From NCBI RefSeq assembly GCF_003815715.1, contig NZ_CP033922.1, forward strand, positions 2,900,001 to 2,964,000: a stretch of DNA of 64,000 bases, in the 5' to 3' direction. This DNA comes from Chryseobacterium sp. G0162 (lineage in GTDB: Bacteria > Bacteroidota > Bacteroidia > Flavobacteriales > Weeksellaceae). Shown in pieces: positions 29,295 through 38,220 of the stretch. Made by a program: the position numbers and the translations under genes. The stretch's first letter is position 1. The number at the start of each line of letters is the position of its first letter. The notes under the pieces are model-generated. The model saw nothing but the letters and a program-made list of their open reading frames with translations, had not been told where the DNA came from and did no database searches.

Positions 29295-30521
29295 TTATTT
29301 CGTCATTATATCGGCAAGATCTTCCCAGAACATCGGATAAGATTTTTCCACAACCTCTTCATCTTCAATAGTAAGCTTTCCAATGAGGCAGTAAGGCGCA
29401 AAGCTCATAGCCATTCTATGATCTTGGTATGTTTTAATTGAAATATGTGCTTCAGGCTCTCCGAAACTTACAGACTCAATGGTTAAATCAGTAATTTTTG
29501 TTTCAGTGCCGAGCTTTTTCAGTTCATTATATAGAGCCTGCAATCTATCAGTTTCTTTTACTCTTAACGTTCCTAATCCTGAAATTTCAAAAGGAATTTT
29601 CAGAGCTGCAGCAGTTACACAAAGGGTTTGTGCAATATCTGGACAGTTGTTCATATCCAGAACAATTTTTTCAGGGAAAGTAAAATCAGGCTGAGGTTCT
29701 AAAGTCAGTTTGTGCTCCGCTTCAGAATAGGTTGTTTTAATTCCGAAGAAATCCTCATAGATTTTTGCAATGGCAGAATCTCCTTGTGTAGATTCTTTGT
29801 AAAAACTTTTTAAATGAATAGTTTCTCTTCCCAATGCACAGATCGAGTAGAAGTAGGAGGCCGAACTCCAGTCACTTTCCACTTCATAACTTTTGAGAGA
29901 AGCTTCATCATTTGGAGTGAAGGGTTCTACCTTAATCGTATTTCCTTCAAAACTGTTTGTAATTCCGAATCTTGTAAGAATATCAAGGGTCATTTCAATA
30001 TAAGACCTTGAAGTCACTTCACCCACAAGGTGAATCTCCAATCCGTTTTCAAGTTTTCCTGCAATAAGTAGCAGGGAAGTAATAAACTGGCTGGAAATAT
30101 TAGCCGGAACATTTACAGAAGTCTGTGTAATCTTTTTTCCTGTAATTTTTAAAGGCGGAAAACCTTCGTTTTCCATATATTCAATTTCAGCACCAAGATC
30201 TTTCAAGGCACTTACCAGATTTTTAATAGGTCTTTCCTTCATTCTTCCGGAACCGGTAAGAATCGTGGTTTTTCCTTCCTGAATAGAGTAGTAGGACGTA
30301 AGAAAACGCATGGCTGTTCCTGCATGGTGAATGTCCACTACTTCTTTAACTTCAGACAAGGCTTTTTTCAGCAATTGGGTATCCTGAGAATTGGATAAAT
30401 TCCCGATTTTTATATTACTAAACAGGCTTTCCAGAATCAATAAACGATTCGAAATACTTTTCGAACCGCTGATCTGTACTGTTTTATTTCCTATTAATGT
30501 TGATTTTTCTAGCTTCTTCAT
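29295..30521 (-). CDS. aroA: 3-phosphoshikimate 1-carboxyvinyltransferase (EPSP synthase)
   Basis: 408 residues from the first ATG (MKKLEKSTL). The longer frame would use a TTG inside an intergenic hairpin. It catalyses shikimate-3-phosphate plus PEP to EPSP in aromatic amino-acid synthesis. Signatures in order: SGSKSISNR, GTAMRFLTS, TGSGRMKERPI, SSQFITSLLL, VESDWSSASYF, LRVKETDRL and DHRMAMSFA. It follows the MazG-like gene in the same direction, with a 16-bp stem-loop between them. Confidence 0.96.
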   Translation of the reverse strand: MKKLEKSTLIGNKTVQISGSKSISNRLLILESLFSNIKIGNLSNSQDTQLLKKALSEVKEVVDIHHAGTAMRFLTSYYSIQEGKTTILTGSGRMKERPIKNLVSALKDLGAEIEYMENEGFPPLKITGKKITQTSVNVPANISSQFITSLLLIAGKLENGLEIHLVGEVTSRSYIEMTLDILTRFGITNSFEGNTIKVEPFTPNDEASLKSYEVESDWSSASYFYSICALGRETIHLKSFYKESTQGDSAIAKIYEDFFGIKTTYSEAEHKLTLEPQPDFTFPEKIVLDMNNCPDIAQTLCVTAAALKIPFEISGLGTLRVKETDRLQALYNELKKLGTETKITDLTIESVSFGEPEAHISIKTYQDHRMAMSFAPYCLIGKLTIEDEEVVEKSYPMFWEDLADIMTK

Positions 30522-30539
30522 TATTTCTTCATATTTCAA

Positions 30540-30593
30540 TCCTGGTCACATACTTTAAATACCTTCCTATATATCAGAAGTATGTGACCAGGA
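30540..30593. repeat. 16-bp perfect inverted repeat upstream of aroA
   Basis: Arms 30540-30555 (TCCTGGTCACATACTT) and 30578-30593 are perfect reverse complements around a 22-nt centre. It lies between the MazG-like stop and the aroA ATG, and no T-run follows on either strand, so it is not a normal terminator. It may be a stability or processing hairpin, or an operator. Confidence 0.7.
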
Positions 30594-30596
30594 ATC

Positions 30597-30923
30597 TTAT
30601 TTTAATTTTTCATTATTCTGATGCCGTTCCTTATCGCGGTCAGTTTTGATCTTCATTTTTTTATCAAAAGCATCTTGCAGATTAACTCCGGTTTGGTTAG
30701 CCAGGCATAATGTTACAAAAAGCACATCAGCCAGTTCTTCTCCGAGGTCTTTACTTTTATCACTTTCCTTTTCGCTCTGCTCACCATATCTTCTGGCGAT
30801 AATTCTTGCTACTTCACCTACTTCCTCCGTCAGCATAGCCATATTGGTCAGTTCATTAAAATATCTTACGCCGATGGTTTTAATCCATTCGTTAACCTGT
30901 TGTTGTAATTGAGTGATTTCCAT
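30597..30923 (-). CDS. MazG-like nucleotide pyrophosphohydrolase
   Basis: 108 residues, a single small MazG/all-alpha NTP-PPase module. The Mg-binding motifs are present: LTEEVGEVARI and GEELADVLFVTLCLAN. Such proteins hydrolyse non-canonical or excess (d)NTPs to NMP and pyrophosphate in the cytosol. Its ATG overlaps the lipoprotein stop by one base (TAATG), so translation is coupled to that gene. Confidence 0.9.
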   Translation of the reverse strand: MEITQLQQQVNEWIKTIGVRYFNELTNMAMLTEEVGEVARIIARRYGEQSEKESDKSKDLGEELADVLFVTLCLANQTGVNLQDAFDKKMKIKTDRDKERHQNNEKLK

Positions 30924-32332
30924 TATTGATAAGCTCCGATAGTAGGATTAGTGGTTCTTGGTTCGTTTACGATATCAAAAGGTACGGTTCCTGCTATGGT
31001 GGTATTTCCTTTGCCTTTGGCCGGAGAAGTTGTTTTAACTCTCAGATTCATTTTTGCAGCGAAATAATTCATAAACTGCGGATCTGTATTTTTGATGCTC
31101 TGTATCACATTCACATTATTATCGAAGGTAAAACCTGCTTCAGATGTACTGGAGTATTTTAAAAGACAGTTTTGAATTAAATATTCAAATTGTTGCCCTG
31201 GTGTTTGTTCAAACTGTACAGCATTATCCCTGTCAGAATATACAATACTGTTATATAAATTAAATTGCTGCAAGGCTCCCTGTTCTGTTTGCCCAGCATC
31301 ATTTTTCCATTCATTTGTTGCAAAGATTCCTTTTCTGTCAAACGTTCCCATCGATTTAGAGTAGTTGGCAATCGTAGCATGGGTATAGTTATGTTTTCCA
31401 CCCTTGAAGATTCCAATACATGACAAGCCACAGTTATTCATGACTAAATTACTTGCAGTAACGGTAGAGTTTACAGCATACATTCCATATTCAAAGAAAG
31501 TATGAATGAAGGAATTGGAGATATTAGCCGTTGTTTGCTTCATTTCTAAGCCTCTTGTTCCTCCAAATAGCCTTGCATGGTTCATATTAAGAATAGAATT
31601 AGGTTCCATTTTAATAGAATTCCAGTTTTTAGAAATGGTATCATAATAAGGGTCATTTCTATCCCCACGAAGAATGATCTGATTGTCCAGGGTTCCGTTG
31701 ATATTTAAAACAGCATTTGAAGAAACCTTCATTCCGCTGTTTTTATGAAAATATACCTTTGTGCCTGGATCTATATCCAATGTTACATTCTTATCAAGAG
31801 TAAGATCACCGTAGATGATCTTCGCTTTATTATTGGTCCATGTGGTAGAACTTGTAATTACATTAGGATTGGTTGGTGTCTGAATAAAGAATTCAGCATC
31901 CTGAACTACGGAGAACAAAGTAACATGCTGTTGTCCGGCAGGTCCGGAAAAAATCACTTTGTCTTCGGCAATGGCTTCAGGTCCTGTTGCCTGAGGAGCA
32001 ATTTCTACATATATATAGAGACTGTCTTTTTTTCTTAATGGAACATCCTTAAAATCATATCCCGGTTTTCCATCCACATTAATTCTGTATAACGAGGTCG
32101 CCCCTTTCTCAAGATTTACCCTTGGGATCAGAACATCTTTATCTTCATTATTATATACTTTTACTACATAGGTTTCTGAACGTACCTGATGATAAACTGT
32201 GTCACAGAATACAGTATCCCGTGAAAACCTCAGTTGTTGTGTAGGGGTATCAAAGGTAATATCATCCTTATTACATGATACTGTTACCAGGAGCATCCAG
32301 AAAGAAAAAGCCAGTAATAATTTGAATTTCAT
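30923..32332 (-). CDS. Beta-helix-like surface lipoprotein of unknown function
   Basis: 469 residues with lipoprotein signal (MKFKLLLAFSFWMLLVTVSC). Residues 25-170 look like Ig-type sandwiches, and residues 175-450 have the short repeated strands and Asn ladders of a right-handed parallel beta-helix (LDIDPGTKVYFHKNSGMKVSSNAVLNINGT, LMNHARLFGGT, SNSFIHTFFEYGM). It resembles the choice-of-anchor/pectate-lyase-fold lipoproteins of flavobacteria, but no catalytic residues are identifiable. First gene of a unit with the MazG-like gene and probably aroA, with a TAAATTTG box 25 bp upstream. Confidence 0.85.
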   Translation of the reverse strand: MKFKLLLAFSFWMLLVTVSCNKDDITFDTPTQQLRFSRDTVFCDTVYHQVRSETYVVKVYNNEDKDVLIPRVNLEKGATSLYRINVDGKPGYDFKDVPLRKKDSLYIYVEIAPQATGPEAIAEDKVIFSGPAGQQHVTLFSVVQDAEFFIQTPTNPNVITSSTTWTNNKAKIIYGDLTLDKNVTLDIDPGTKVYFHKNSGMKVSSNAVLNINGTLDNQIILRGDRNDPYYDTISKNWNSIKMEPNSILNMNHARLFGGTRGLEMKQTTANISNSFIHTFFEYGMYAVNSTVTASNLVMNNCGLSCIGIFKGGKHNYTHATIANYSKSMGTFDRKGIFATNEWKNDAGQTEQGALQQFNLYNSIVYSDRDNAVQFEQTPGQQFEYLIQNCLLKYSSTSEAGFTFDNNVNVIQSIKNTDPQFMNYFAAKMNLRVKTTSPAKGKGNTTIAGTVPFDIVNEPRTTNPTIGAYQ

Positions 32333-32356
32333 TGAAATTAAAGTTTAAGTAAGTTC

Positions 32357-32364
32357 CAAATTTA
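32357..32364 (-). promoter_or_regulatory. -7 element TAAATTTG for lipoprotein-MazG-aroA unit
   Basis: Exact TAnnTTTG match 25 bp before the lipoprotein ATG on the minus strand. Confidence 0.55.
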
Positions 32365-32413
32365 ACGAAAATACTTTGAATTTCTTATCAAGAAAAAAAT
32401 ATTGAATTCACTA

Positions 32414-32444
32414 TTTGGAAATTAGAAAAAAAGTTGTACTTTTG
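32414..32444 (+). promoter_or_regulatory. Near-consensus Bacteroidetes promoter of rpmE2
   Basis: A TTTG -33 box (32414-32417), a 19-bp spacer and a TACTTTTG -7 box (32437-32444) give a near-ideal match for the primary sigma factor of Bacteroidetes, as expected for a ribosomal protein gene. Confidence 0.75.
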
Positions 32445-32515
32445 CAACCTAAAATTAGCAGAGAAATATCCATTACTATTTCGAAAGCAAACTTTAATTT
32501 TTTAAAAATAGCATT

Positions 32516-32767
32516 ATGAAAAACGGAATCCACCCAGAAAATTATAGACTTGTTGTTTTCAAAGATATGAGTAACGACGAGGTGTTTCTTTGCAAGTCTA
32601 CTGCAGAAACAAAAGATACTATCGAGTTCGAAGGACAAGAGTATCCATTAATCAAAATGGAAATCTCTTCAACTTCTCACCCTTTCTACACTGGTAAAGT
32701 GAAATTAGTTGACACTGCAGGTAGAGTTGATAAGTTCATGAACAAATACAAAAAATTCGCTAAGTAA
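32516..32767 (+). CDS. rpmE2: 50S ribosomal protein L31 type B
   Basis: 83 residues, start [19 protein letters not shown]. The motifs [11 protein letters not shown] and [10 protein letters not shown] mark L31. The CxxC zinc ligands of type A L31 are absent, so this is the zinc-free type B form, usual in this group. It forms part of the intersubunit bridge at the central protuberance. Strong promoter upstream, terminator 22 bp after the stop. Single-gene unit. Confidence 0.97.
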   Translation: MKNGIHPENYRLVVFKDMSNDEVFLCKSTAETKDTIEFEGQEYPLIKMEISSTSHPFYTGKVKLVDTAGRVDKFMNKYKKFAK

Positions 32768-32788
32768 TTTTTGTATACTCAAAATATT

Positions 32789-32822
32789 AAAGCCTTTCAA
32801 TTTTTTTTGGAAGGCTTTTTTG
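32789..32822 (+). terminator. Terminator of rpmE2
   Basis: AAAGCCTTTCA pairs with TGGAAGGCTTT (one G-U) followed by a T-run. Confidence 0.88.
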
Positions 32823-32980
32823 TTGTTTTAAATTCAATAGAAATAGGCTTTAACCCATTTACAATAAATAAAAAGCTCCACTGACTTTAGCCAAAATCTA
32901 AAATTTCGCTGGAATATAGATATTCAGGTTGATCTGTTTATTATCTTTTAACTTACATCTTAACTTCTCTCATCTTTTTG

Positions 32981-32988
32981 TATTTTTG
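32981..32988 (+). promoter_or_regulatory. -7 element TATTTTTG for the GlmU-like gene
   Basis: TAnnTTTG match 60 bp before the GlmU-like ATG. The surrounding 32940-33045 carries degenerate repeats of the type TTTAACTT/CCTTTTAACC. Confidence 0.45.
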
Positions 32989-33048
32989 TTTCTAGGCAGT
33001 ATAAGGATCTGCTTTAGCCTTTGCCTTTTAACCTTTAACTTCTAAAAA

Positions 33049-34209
33049 ATGCAATTAGTATTTTCAGACGCACAATATTGGGAAGATTTTCTTCCGCTTA
33101 CCTTTACCCGACCGGTTGCAGCCATGCGATGCGGAATCCTTACTTTCTCTGAAAGATGGCAGAGAATTCTGGAGAATACCGAAGTTTCTTATTTTACAGA
33201 AATGTATCTTCAGGATAAATTTAAAACTCCGGAAGAAAAGGAAAGTCTTTTCATCGTTCCGAACTTTATCCCCACAGCATCCGTTATCCAGCAGATCAAA
33301 GATCTTAAACAAGGGGAAGCTTTGGTGTATGAAGATGAATTGGTAGCCGCGAAGATCAATATGAAAGGATTTTCCCTGAATCAGATCGAAAAAATGACAG
33401 ATATCAAAGAAGAGCTTATTTTCTTTAAAAAGCCTACTGATCTGTTTACTTATAATCATCACGCCATTGATTTTGATTTTGATCTGCTTACCAACGGTAG
33501 AACATCACAGGAATTATCTTCTACCAACGGGTTTTTAGGAGATAAAAAAGATTTGTTCATTGAAGAAGGTGCTCAAATTGAGTTTTCCACATTGAATACT
33601 AAAACCGGAAAGATCTATATCGGTAAGAATGCTGAAGTAATGGAAGGTTGTAACCTTCGTGGTCCTATAACTCTTGGGGATGATTCCAAATTTAATTTAG
33701 GATCAAAAATTTATGGAGCTACTACCATTGGTCCGCACTGTAAAGTAGGAGGTGAGGTGAATAATATTGTAATCTTCGGATATACGAGCAAAGGACATGA
33801 AGGATTTGTAGGAAATTCTGTAATAGGAGAGTGGTGTAATTTTGGAGCAGATACCAATTCTTCCAATCTTAAAAATAACTATAGCCATGTTAAGCTATGG
33901 AATTACAGAACCAAAGCTTTCGAAGACACTGGTTTACAGTTTGCAGGTCTGATCATGGGAGACCATTCGAAAACTGCGATCAATACGCAGCTGAATACCG
34001 GAACTGTAATAGGAGTTGCCTCTAATATCTTCAAACCAGGTTTTCCACCGAATCTTGTGGAAAACTATTCATGGGGTGGCTTAAAAGATGATGAAAGATT
34101 CAGATTGGATAAAGTCTATGAAGTGGCAGAACGAGCAATGGCCCGAAGAAAAGTAGCTTTAACAGAGGAAGATAAGGCTATTTTGAAGCATGTTTTTGAG
34201 ACGTATTAA
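33049..34209 (+). CDS. GlmU-family sugar nucleotidyltransferase-like protein
   Basis: 386 residues. The N-terminal part (1-190) matches the NTP_transf_4-type sugar nucleotidyltransferase module, beginning LVFSDAQYWEDFLPLTFTRPVAAMRCG. The C-terminal part (195-320) has hexapeptide repeats of a left-handed beta-helix (GKIYIGKNAEVMEGCNLRGPITLGDDSKFNLGSK and later turns). The layout is that of GlmU (GlcNAc-1-P uridyltransferase/acetyltransferase), but it is shorter and the canonical GlmU signatures are not all visible, so it is probably a paralogue in cell-envelope sugar metabolism. Single gene with terminator. Confidence 0.85.
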   Translation: MQLVFSDAQYWEDFLPLTFTRPVAAMRCGILTFSERWQRILENTEVSYFTEMYLQDKFKTPEEKESLFIVPNFIPTASVIQQIKDLKQGEALVYEDELVAAKINMKGFSLNQIEKMTDIKEELIFFKKPTDLFTYNHHAIDFDFDLLTNGRTSQELSSTNGFLGDKKDLFIEEGAQIEFSTLNTKTGKIYIGKNAEVMEGCNLRGPITLGDDSKFNLGSKIYGATTIGPHCKVGGEVNNIVIFGYTSKGHEGFVGNSVIGEWCNFGADTNSSNLKNNYSHVKLWNYRTKAFEDTGLQFAGLIMGDHSKTAINTQLNTGTVIGVASNIFKPGFPPNLVENYSWGGLKDDERFRLDKVYEVAERAMARRKVALTEEDKAILKHVFETY

Positions 34210-34221
34210 TTCTATTATAAT

Positions 34222-34251
34222 AAAAACTTCAAATATTTTTGAAGTTTTTTT
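34222..34251 (+). terminator. Terminator of the GlmU-like gene
   Basis: AAAAACTTCAAA stem pairs with TTTGAAGTTTTT and is followed by T residues. Confidence 0.85.
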
Positions 34252-34308
34252 ATTTTTGATGTAATAGATTGTAAAGACTGGTTGTCTTACCTATAAGAAA
34301 CAAAACTC

Positions 34309-34818
34309 ATGACCCAAGAAACTTTCAAGAATACGGTGTTTATTCTCAAAGACGAGATGTATCGTTTTGCGAAGCGATTCGTCATGAGTAGTGATGAGGC
34401 GGAAGATGTAGTACAGGATATCATGATAAAACTCTGGCAGAAACGGGAAGAACTGGGACAATTTGGAAACTTAAAATCCTATGCGCTGAAGTCTGTCCGG
34501 AATGAATGCCTGAACCGTCTGAAGCATCACGATGTGAAGATAGGCTTTGCGGATATGCAGCTTCACCGGTCCGAGCTTTACAGTATGGAAGTTGATAACC
34601 TTAAGGAACATATTGTAGGATTTATCAATCAGCTCCCCGAGAAACAAAAGCTGGTGATCCACTTGAAAGATGTAGAAGAGTACGAAGTTTCCGAAATTTC
34701 TGAAATGCTGGAAATGGAGGAAAATGCAGTAAGGGTAAACCTTATGCGGGCAAGACAAAAAGTAAAAGAACAAATCTCACAACTGATGAGCTATGAAAAA
34801 AGATCAATTACAAGATAA
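34309..34818 (+). CDS. ECF-type RNA polymerase sigma factor
   Basis: 169 residues. Region 2 (about 15-80) shows DEAEDVVQDIMIKLWQ and NLKSYALKSVRNECLNRLK. Region 4 (about 105-160) shows LPEKQKLVIHLKDVEEYEVSEISEMLEMEENAVRVNLMRARQKVKE. It directs RNA polymerase to a stress- or signal-dependent promoter set. The following gene overlaps by 26 bp and has the form of a membrane anti-sigma factor. The next two genes (DUF4252/GIN proteins) are probably in the same operon and may be targets. Confidence 0.94.
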   Translation: MTQETFKNTVFILKDEMYRFAKRFVMSSDEAEDVVQDIMIKLWQKREELGQFGNLKSYALKSVRNECLNRLKHHDVKIGFADMQLHRSELYSMEVDNLKEHIVGFINQLPEKQKLVIHLKDVEEYEVSEISEMLEMEENAVRVNLMRARQKVKEQISQLMSYEKRSITR

Positions 34819-35464
34819 ATACGACGAAATCTTCCGGGATATAAAGGAAGAAAAAATGGAATGGAGTTTTGATGATTTCCTTCAGCAGGCAGAAAATAAA
34901 ACTTCTGAAGAAAACACAACCCTTATTATTCCATTAGAAGAAAAGAAGAAGCCCTCGTTTCCCAAATGGTTCTGGATGGCTGCCAGTGTAATGTTGGTCT
35001 TTGGGATCGGATTTTTCCTTAAAAATAATTCAGGAACAAGAGTTCATGACAAGGAAAGTCTGGTGAAAAACGAAGTGCTAAAGCAAAAGTCCGGGTTTAT
35101 TGAAGAAAATAATAATCACCAGGAACAAGTAGCAGTGAATCATACCGATTCTATTTCAGGAGCTAAAAAAGATTCCATCTTTCAGGATAATCATGTGGCA
35201 GAAAAAGATGTTATGGATGAAATCTTACCGAAAAGAGGAAGGCTTAAAAAAGAAAGAAGGCCAAGATATGCTGATAATTCCTCTTTTAAAAATAACAAAT
35301 CTAAAGATTCTACAGGATATGAAAATTCTTACGTTATTGTAAACGGGAAAAGAATTGACAATGTAGAAGAAGCTATTAATGTAACAAAATACTCATTCCA
35401 GATATTTGCAAATAACGTTAGTGAAAAATTGGCACAGCCTACGGTGGTAGATGATGATTATTAA
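34793..35464 (+). CDS. Putative membrane anti-sigma factor
   Basis: 223 residues. The N-terminal cytoplasmic part (1-60) carries DKYDEIFRDIKEEKMEWSFDDFLQQ, then one membrane segment (about 62-80, WFWMAASVMLVFGIGFFL) and a charged extracytoplasmic tail. The layout and the 26-bp overlap with the sigma gene are the usual arrangement of an anti-sigma factor that holds the ECF sigma at the inner membrane. No ZAS zinc motif is present, so the assignment rests on context and topology. Confidence 0.75.
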   Translation: MKKDQLQDKYDEIFRDIKEEKMEWSFDDFLQQAENKTSEENTTLIIPLEEKKKPSFPKWFWMAASVMLVFGIGFFLKNNSGTRVHDKESLVKNEVLKQKSGFIEENNNHQEQVAVNHTDSISGAKKDSIFQDNHVAEKDVMDEILPKRGRLKKERRPRYADNSSFKNNKSKDSTGYENSYVIVNGKRIDNVEEAINVTKYSFQIFANNVSEKLAQPTVVDDDY

Positions 35465-35509
35465 TCAGAATAACAGTTGCCATCATTAACTTAAAAATAA
35501 AATTGACTC

Positions 35510-36790
35510 ATGAAAAAACTATTCATAATATTCGCTCTCGCTTTTTCCCATTTCTTTAATGTATATGGACAAAAAGATAAATTTGACCAACTCTTTGATA
35601 AATATCAGGAAGTTGAGGGAGTAACCTCTATTAAGATTGCCAAACCGATGTTCGGCATGCTTAGCAGTCTTAATATTGATGATTCCCAGTTGGATCAGAT
35701 AAAACCGTTATTGTCAAAAATTAACGGGCTCAAGATTCTTATTACGGAAAATCCAGAGAAAGGAAATACTGCGGAAGGGCGTAAAGTTCAGAGTAACATG
35801 TCCCAATTGAGTAAAGATATTTCTTCTTATCTAAAGAATCTGAACTACAACGAAATCATGTCAGTGAATAATGCCGGAGCTAAAGTGAAATTTTTATCCG
35901 CGGAAGCTAAAAACGGTATTCTGGATGATCTGTTACTAAGTATTGACGGCGGAAGTGGGGAAAGTATTTTTGTCATGCTTGACGGAAAGCTTTCTATGGA
36001 CGATGTAAGCAAGATCATTAACTCCAGTGAAACCAAAAAGAATCCAATTTCCAATACAAGAAATAATCTTACTTCAGGTAATAATTCGTCTTATCTTAAC
36101 GGAGAAGCCAGAAACGTTGGTGATTTTTCAGGAATTCAGGTCAGCACCGGTGTCAATGTAATTTTTAAACAGGAAACACCAACCAGTGTAAAAGTGATTG
36201 CAGATGCAGATAAATTAGAATACATTATTACCAAGGTGGAGAATGGTACTTTAAAAATTTATATTGATAATAAAGGAGTAAGAAATCTGAGATTTAAAAA
36301 CTTAAGTGTCAATGTGTCTTCTCCAAAAATGGACAATATTGATGTGTCATCCGGTTCTAATCTTACTGTTGTAAACTCTATTCAGGAGAAAAATATGAAG
36401 ATTGATGCTTCATCCGGAGCTAATATTACCGGTGACTTTAAAGTCTCAAATGCAGCAAGTATTTCAGTATCCTCAGGGTCAAATATCAGAGCAGGAATTA
36501 CTGCCGGAAATATCGGAATTAAAAGTTCAAGCGGATCTAATATGAGTCTGAGTGGAAAAGCAGATTCCGGAACTATAGATATTAGCAGTGGGGCATTATG
36601 TAAAGCAGATGATTTGAAATTTACTTATCTTGAAACGGAAGCTACTTCCGGAGGGAATGTTACCGTAAACGTATCGGATAAATTAAAAGTAAGAGCATCT
36701 TCAGGAGGATCTGTGAGATATAAAGGAAGACCGGAAATAGAGTCCAACATCAGTAAGACATCAGGAGGATTACTAAGACCAATGGATTAA
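35510..36790 (+). CDS. Secreted DUF4252 plus GIN-domain (DUF2807) protein
   Basis: 426 residues with signal peptide (MKKLFIIFALAFSHFFNVYGQ). Residues 25-175 match DUF4252 (FDQLFDKYQEVEGVTSIKI...DDVSKIINS). Residues 205-425 form a GIN/DUF2807 beta-helix with repeated SSG turns (VSSGSNLTV, ASSGANITG, VSSGSNIRA, SSSGSNMSL, ISSGALC, TSGGNV, ASSGGSV). Function of both domains is unknown. They are often next to ECF sigma/anti-sigma genes in flavobacteria, as here. Confidence 0.88.
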   Translation: MKKLFIIFALAFSHFFNVYGQKDKFDQLFDKYQEVEGVTSIKIAKPMFGMLSSLNIDDSQLDQIKPLLSKINGLKILITENPEKGNTAEGRKVQSNMSQLSKDISSYLKNLNYNEIMSVNNAGAKVKFLSAEAKNGILDDLLLSIDGGSGESIFVMLDGKLSMDDVSKIINSSETKKNPISNTRNNLTSGNNSSYLNGEARNVGDFSGIQVSTGVNVIFKQETPTSVKVIADADKLEYIITKVENGTLKIYIDNKGVRNLRFKNLSVNVSSPKMDNIDVSSGSNLTVVNSIQEKNMKIDASSGANITGDFKVSNAASISVSSGSNIRAGITAGNIGIKSSSGSNMSLSGKADSGTIDISSGALCKADDLKFTYLETEATSGGNVTVNVSDKLKVRASSGGSVRYKGRPEIESNISKTSGGLLRPMD

Positions 36791-36791
36791 A

Positions 36792-37301
36792 ATGATTACC
36801 ATGAAAACGCTCAAAACTATTTTCTTCTCAATTTTGGTAATCGGTAGTCTTCAATCCTGTATTGTTTCTGAAAAACCTAACATAGACTTCTTTTCAGATG
36901 CAAGATATGATTTTAAAGATGCCAAGTTTACAAGTTTTAATGTGCCGTTACTGCTGGCTAAGCCCTATATCAAGAAAGCCTTAAGAGAAGACGGAGAGAG
37001 TGAAGAACTTATTAGTCTCATTAAAAAGGTTTCTAAAATAAAAGTTCTTACCGTAGAAAACGGCAGCAAAGAAATGTTGAATGATTATGCCAAATTTTTG
37101 AATACTAATCATTATGAAGACTGGGCTACCATAAAACATAATGGTGAAAATGTAAACCTGCGAGTAAAGCAAAAAGGAGAGGCTATTAAGAATATGCTGA
37201 TTACAGTGAATTCAGATAAAGAATTAGTCTTTGTAGATGTAAGAGGGAGTTTTACACCTGATGATATTTCAAAAATGATTAATGCTGTTTCAGATAAGTA
37301 A
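36792..37301 (+). CDS. DUF4252 lipoprotein
   Basis: 169 residues with lipoprotein signal ending GSLQSC, so membrane-anchored. The single DUF4252 domain repeats the N-terminal part of the preceding protein (closing FTPDDISKMINAV). It starts 1 bp after the previous stop; ATG at 36801 (MKTLKTIFF) is an equally good start. Probably the last regulated gene of the sigma operon. Function unknown. Confidence 0.85.
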   Translation: MITMKTLKTIFFSILVIGSLQSCIVSEKPNIDFFSDARYDFKDAKFTSFNVPLLLAKPYIKKALREDGESEELISLIKKVSKIKVLTVENGSKEMLNDYAKFLNTNHYEDWATIKHNGENVNLRVKQKGEAIKNMLITVNSDKELVFVDVRGSFTPDDISKMINAVSDK

Positions 37302-37326
37302 TTGATTTCACTTCAAAAATCTTCCT

Positions 37327-38031
37327 ATGGAAAAGCTTATTAAAGAAGTTCGTATGTTAAAAATATATGCGGCTTCGCTTACTGTAGTTTGTGTATTACT
37401 TTTTATACTGGCATTTAAAGCCAATCCTTCTGTAGAACGTTTTAAAGAAATAGATGTAGAACGCATCAATATCGTTGAAAAAGATGGAACTTTAAAAATG
37501 GTCATCAGTAATAAAGAGCGTCAGCATCCGGGAATGGTGAATCATAAAAATATGAATCAGAGAGAAAGGGATGCAGGATTGATTTTCTTTAATTCATTAG
37601 GAGATGAATGTGGGGGACTCGTATATGATGCTGATGAAAAAGGATCAGGAATGGTATATTCAATAGATCAGAGAAATACAGATCAGATCATGCAGCTCCA
37701 GTATCTTGAAGAAACCGGAAAAGATAAAAAAAGAGTGTACGGCTTAAAACTTTGGGATCGTCCGGATGATTTCCCTTTGGAAGCTATTATTAAGTTTGAG
37801 GATTCCCTGAAAAAGCTCAATGATGCTGTTGCCAGTAAAAAAGCATACGCAATGCTTAGAGAACAAGGCAGGTTAACCAATGAACGATTTTTTGCAGGGA
37901 AAACAGCAAACGGAGATGTTGGAGTTTTTATCCGTGATACCAAAGGAAAAGTAAGGCTAAAGTTATATGTAGATAAAAATAATCAGACCCATATTGAGAA
38001 TCTGGACGAGAATGGGAATCTTGTAAAATAA
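37327..38031 (+). CDS. Membrane-anchored hypothetical protein
   Basis: 234 residues with one N-terminal membrane segment (IYAASLTVVCVLLFILAFKA, about 13-32) and a large extracytoplasmic domain. Two similar segments occur in it (ERINIVEKDGTLKMVISNKERQ and VFIRDTKGKVRLKLYVDKNNQ), suggesting a repeated beta unit. It lies 25 bp after the DUF4252 lipoprotein and may belong to the same transcript. Terminator follows. No family recognised beyond other flavobacterial hypotheticals. Confidence 0.82.
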   Translation: MEKLIKEVRMLKIYAASLTVVCVLLFILAFKANPSVERFKEIDVERINIVEKDGTLKMVISNKERQHPGMVNHKNMNQRERDAGLIFFNSLGDECGGLVYDADEKGSGMVYSIDQRNTDQIMQLQYLEETGKDKKRVYGLKLWDRPDDFPLEAIIKFEDSLKKLNDAVASKKAYAMLREQGRLTNERFFAGKTANGDVGVFIRDTKGKVRLKLYVDKNNQTHIENLDENGNLVK

Positions 38032-38098
38032 TTGTTATTGATCAAAATATTGATCCTAGACAAGTAGTTTCAGACATACTAAATTTATTTTGTGAAGG

Positions 38099-38127
38099 AA
38101 AACCGTTCTTAAAAAGGGCGGTTTTTC
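38099..38127 (+). terminator. Terminator downstream of 37327-38031 gene
   Basis: AAAACCGTTCTT pairs with AAGGGCGGTTTT (two G-U pairs) with a T-run. Confidence 0.75.
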
Positions 38128-38198
38128 GATTTAACTTATTGATTATTAAATTTTATTTAAACTATTAAAAATGATTTTCATATGTCATCAAAATAACC

Positions 38199-38206
38199 TA
38201 ATTTTG
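38199..38206 (+). promoter_or_regulatory. -7 element TAATTTTG of guaB
   Basis: Exact TAnnTTTG match ending 14 bp before the guaB ATG. Very short leader. Confidence 0.65.
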
Positions 38207-38220
38207 CAAAGAAAGTAAAG

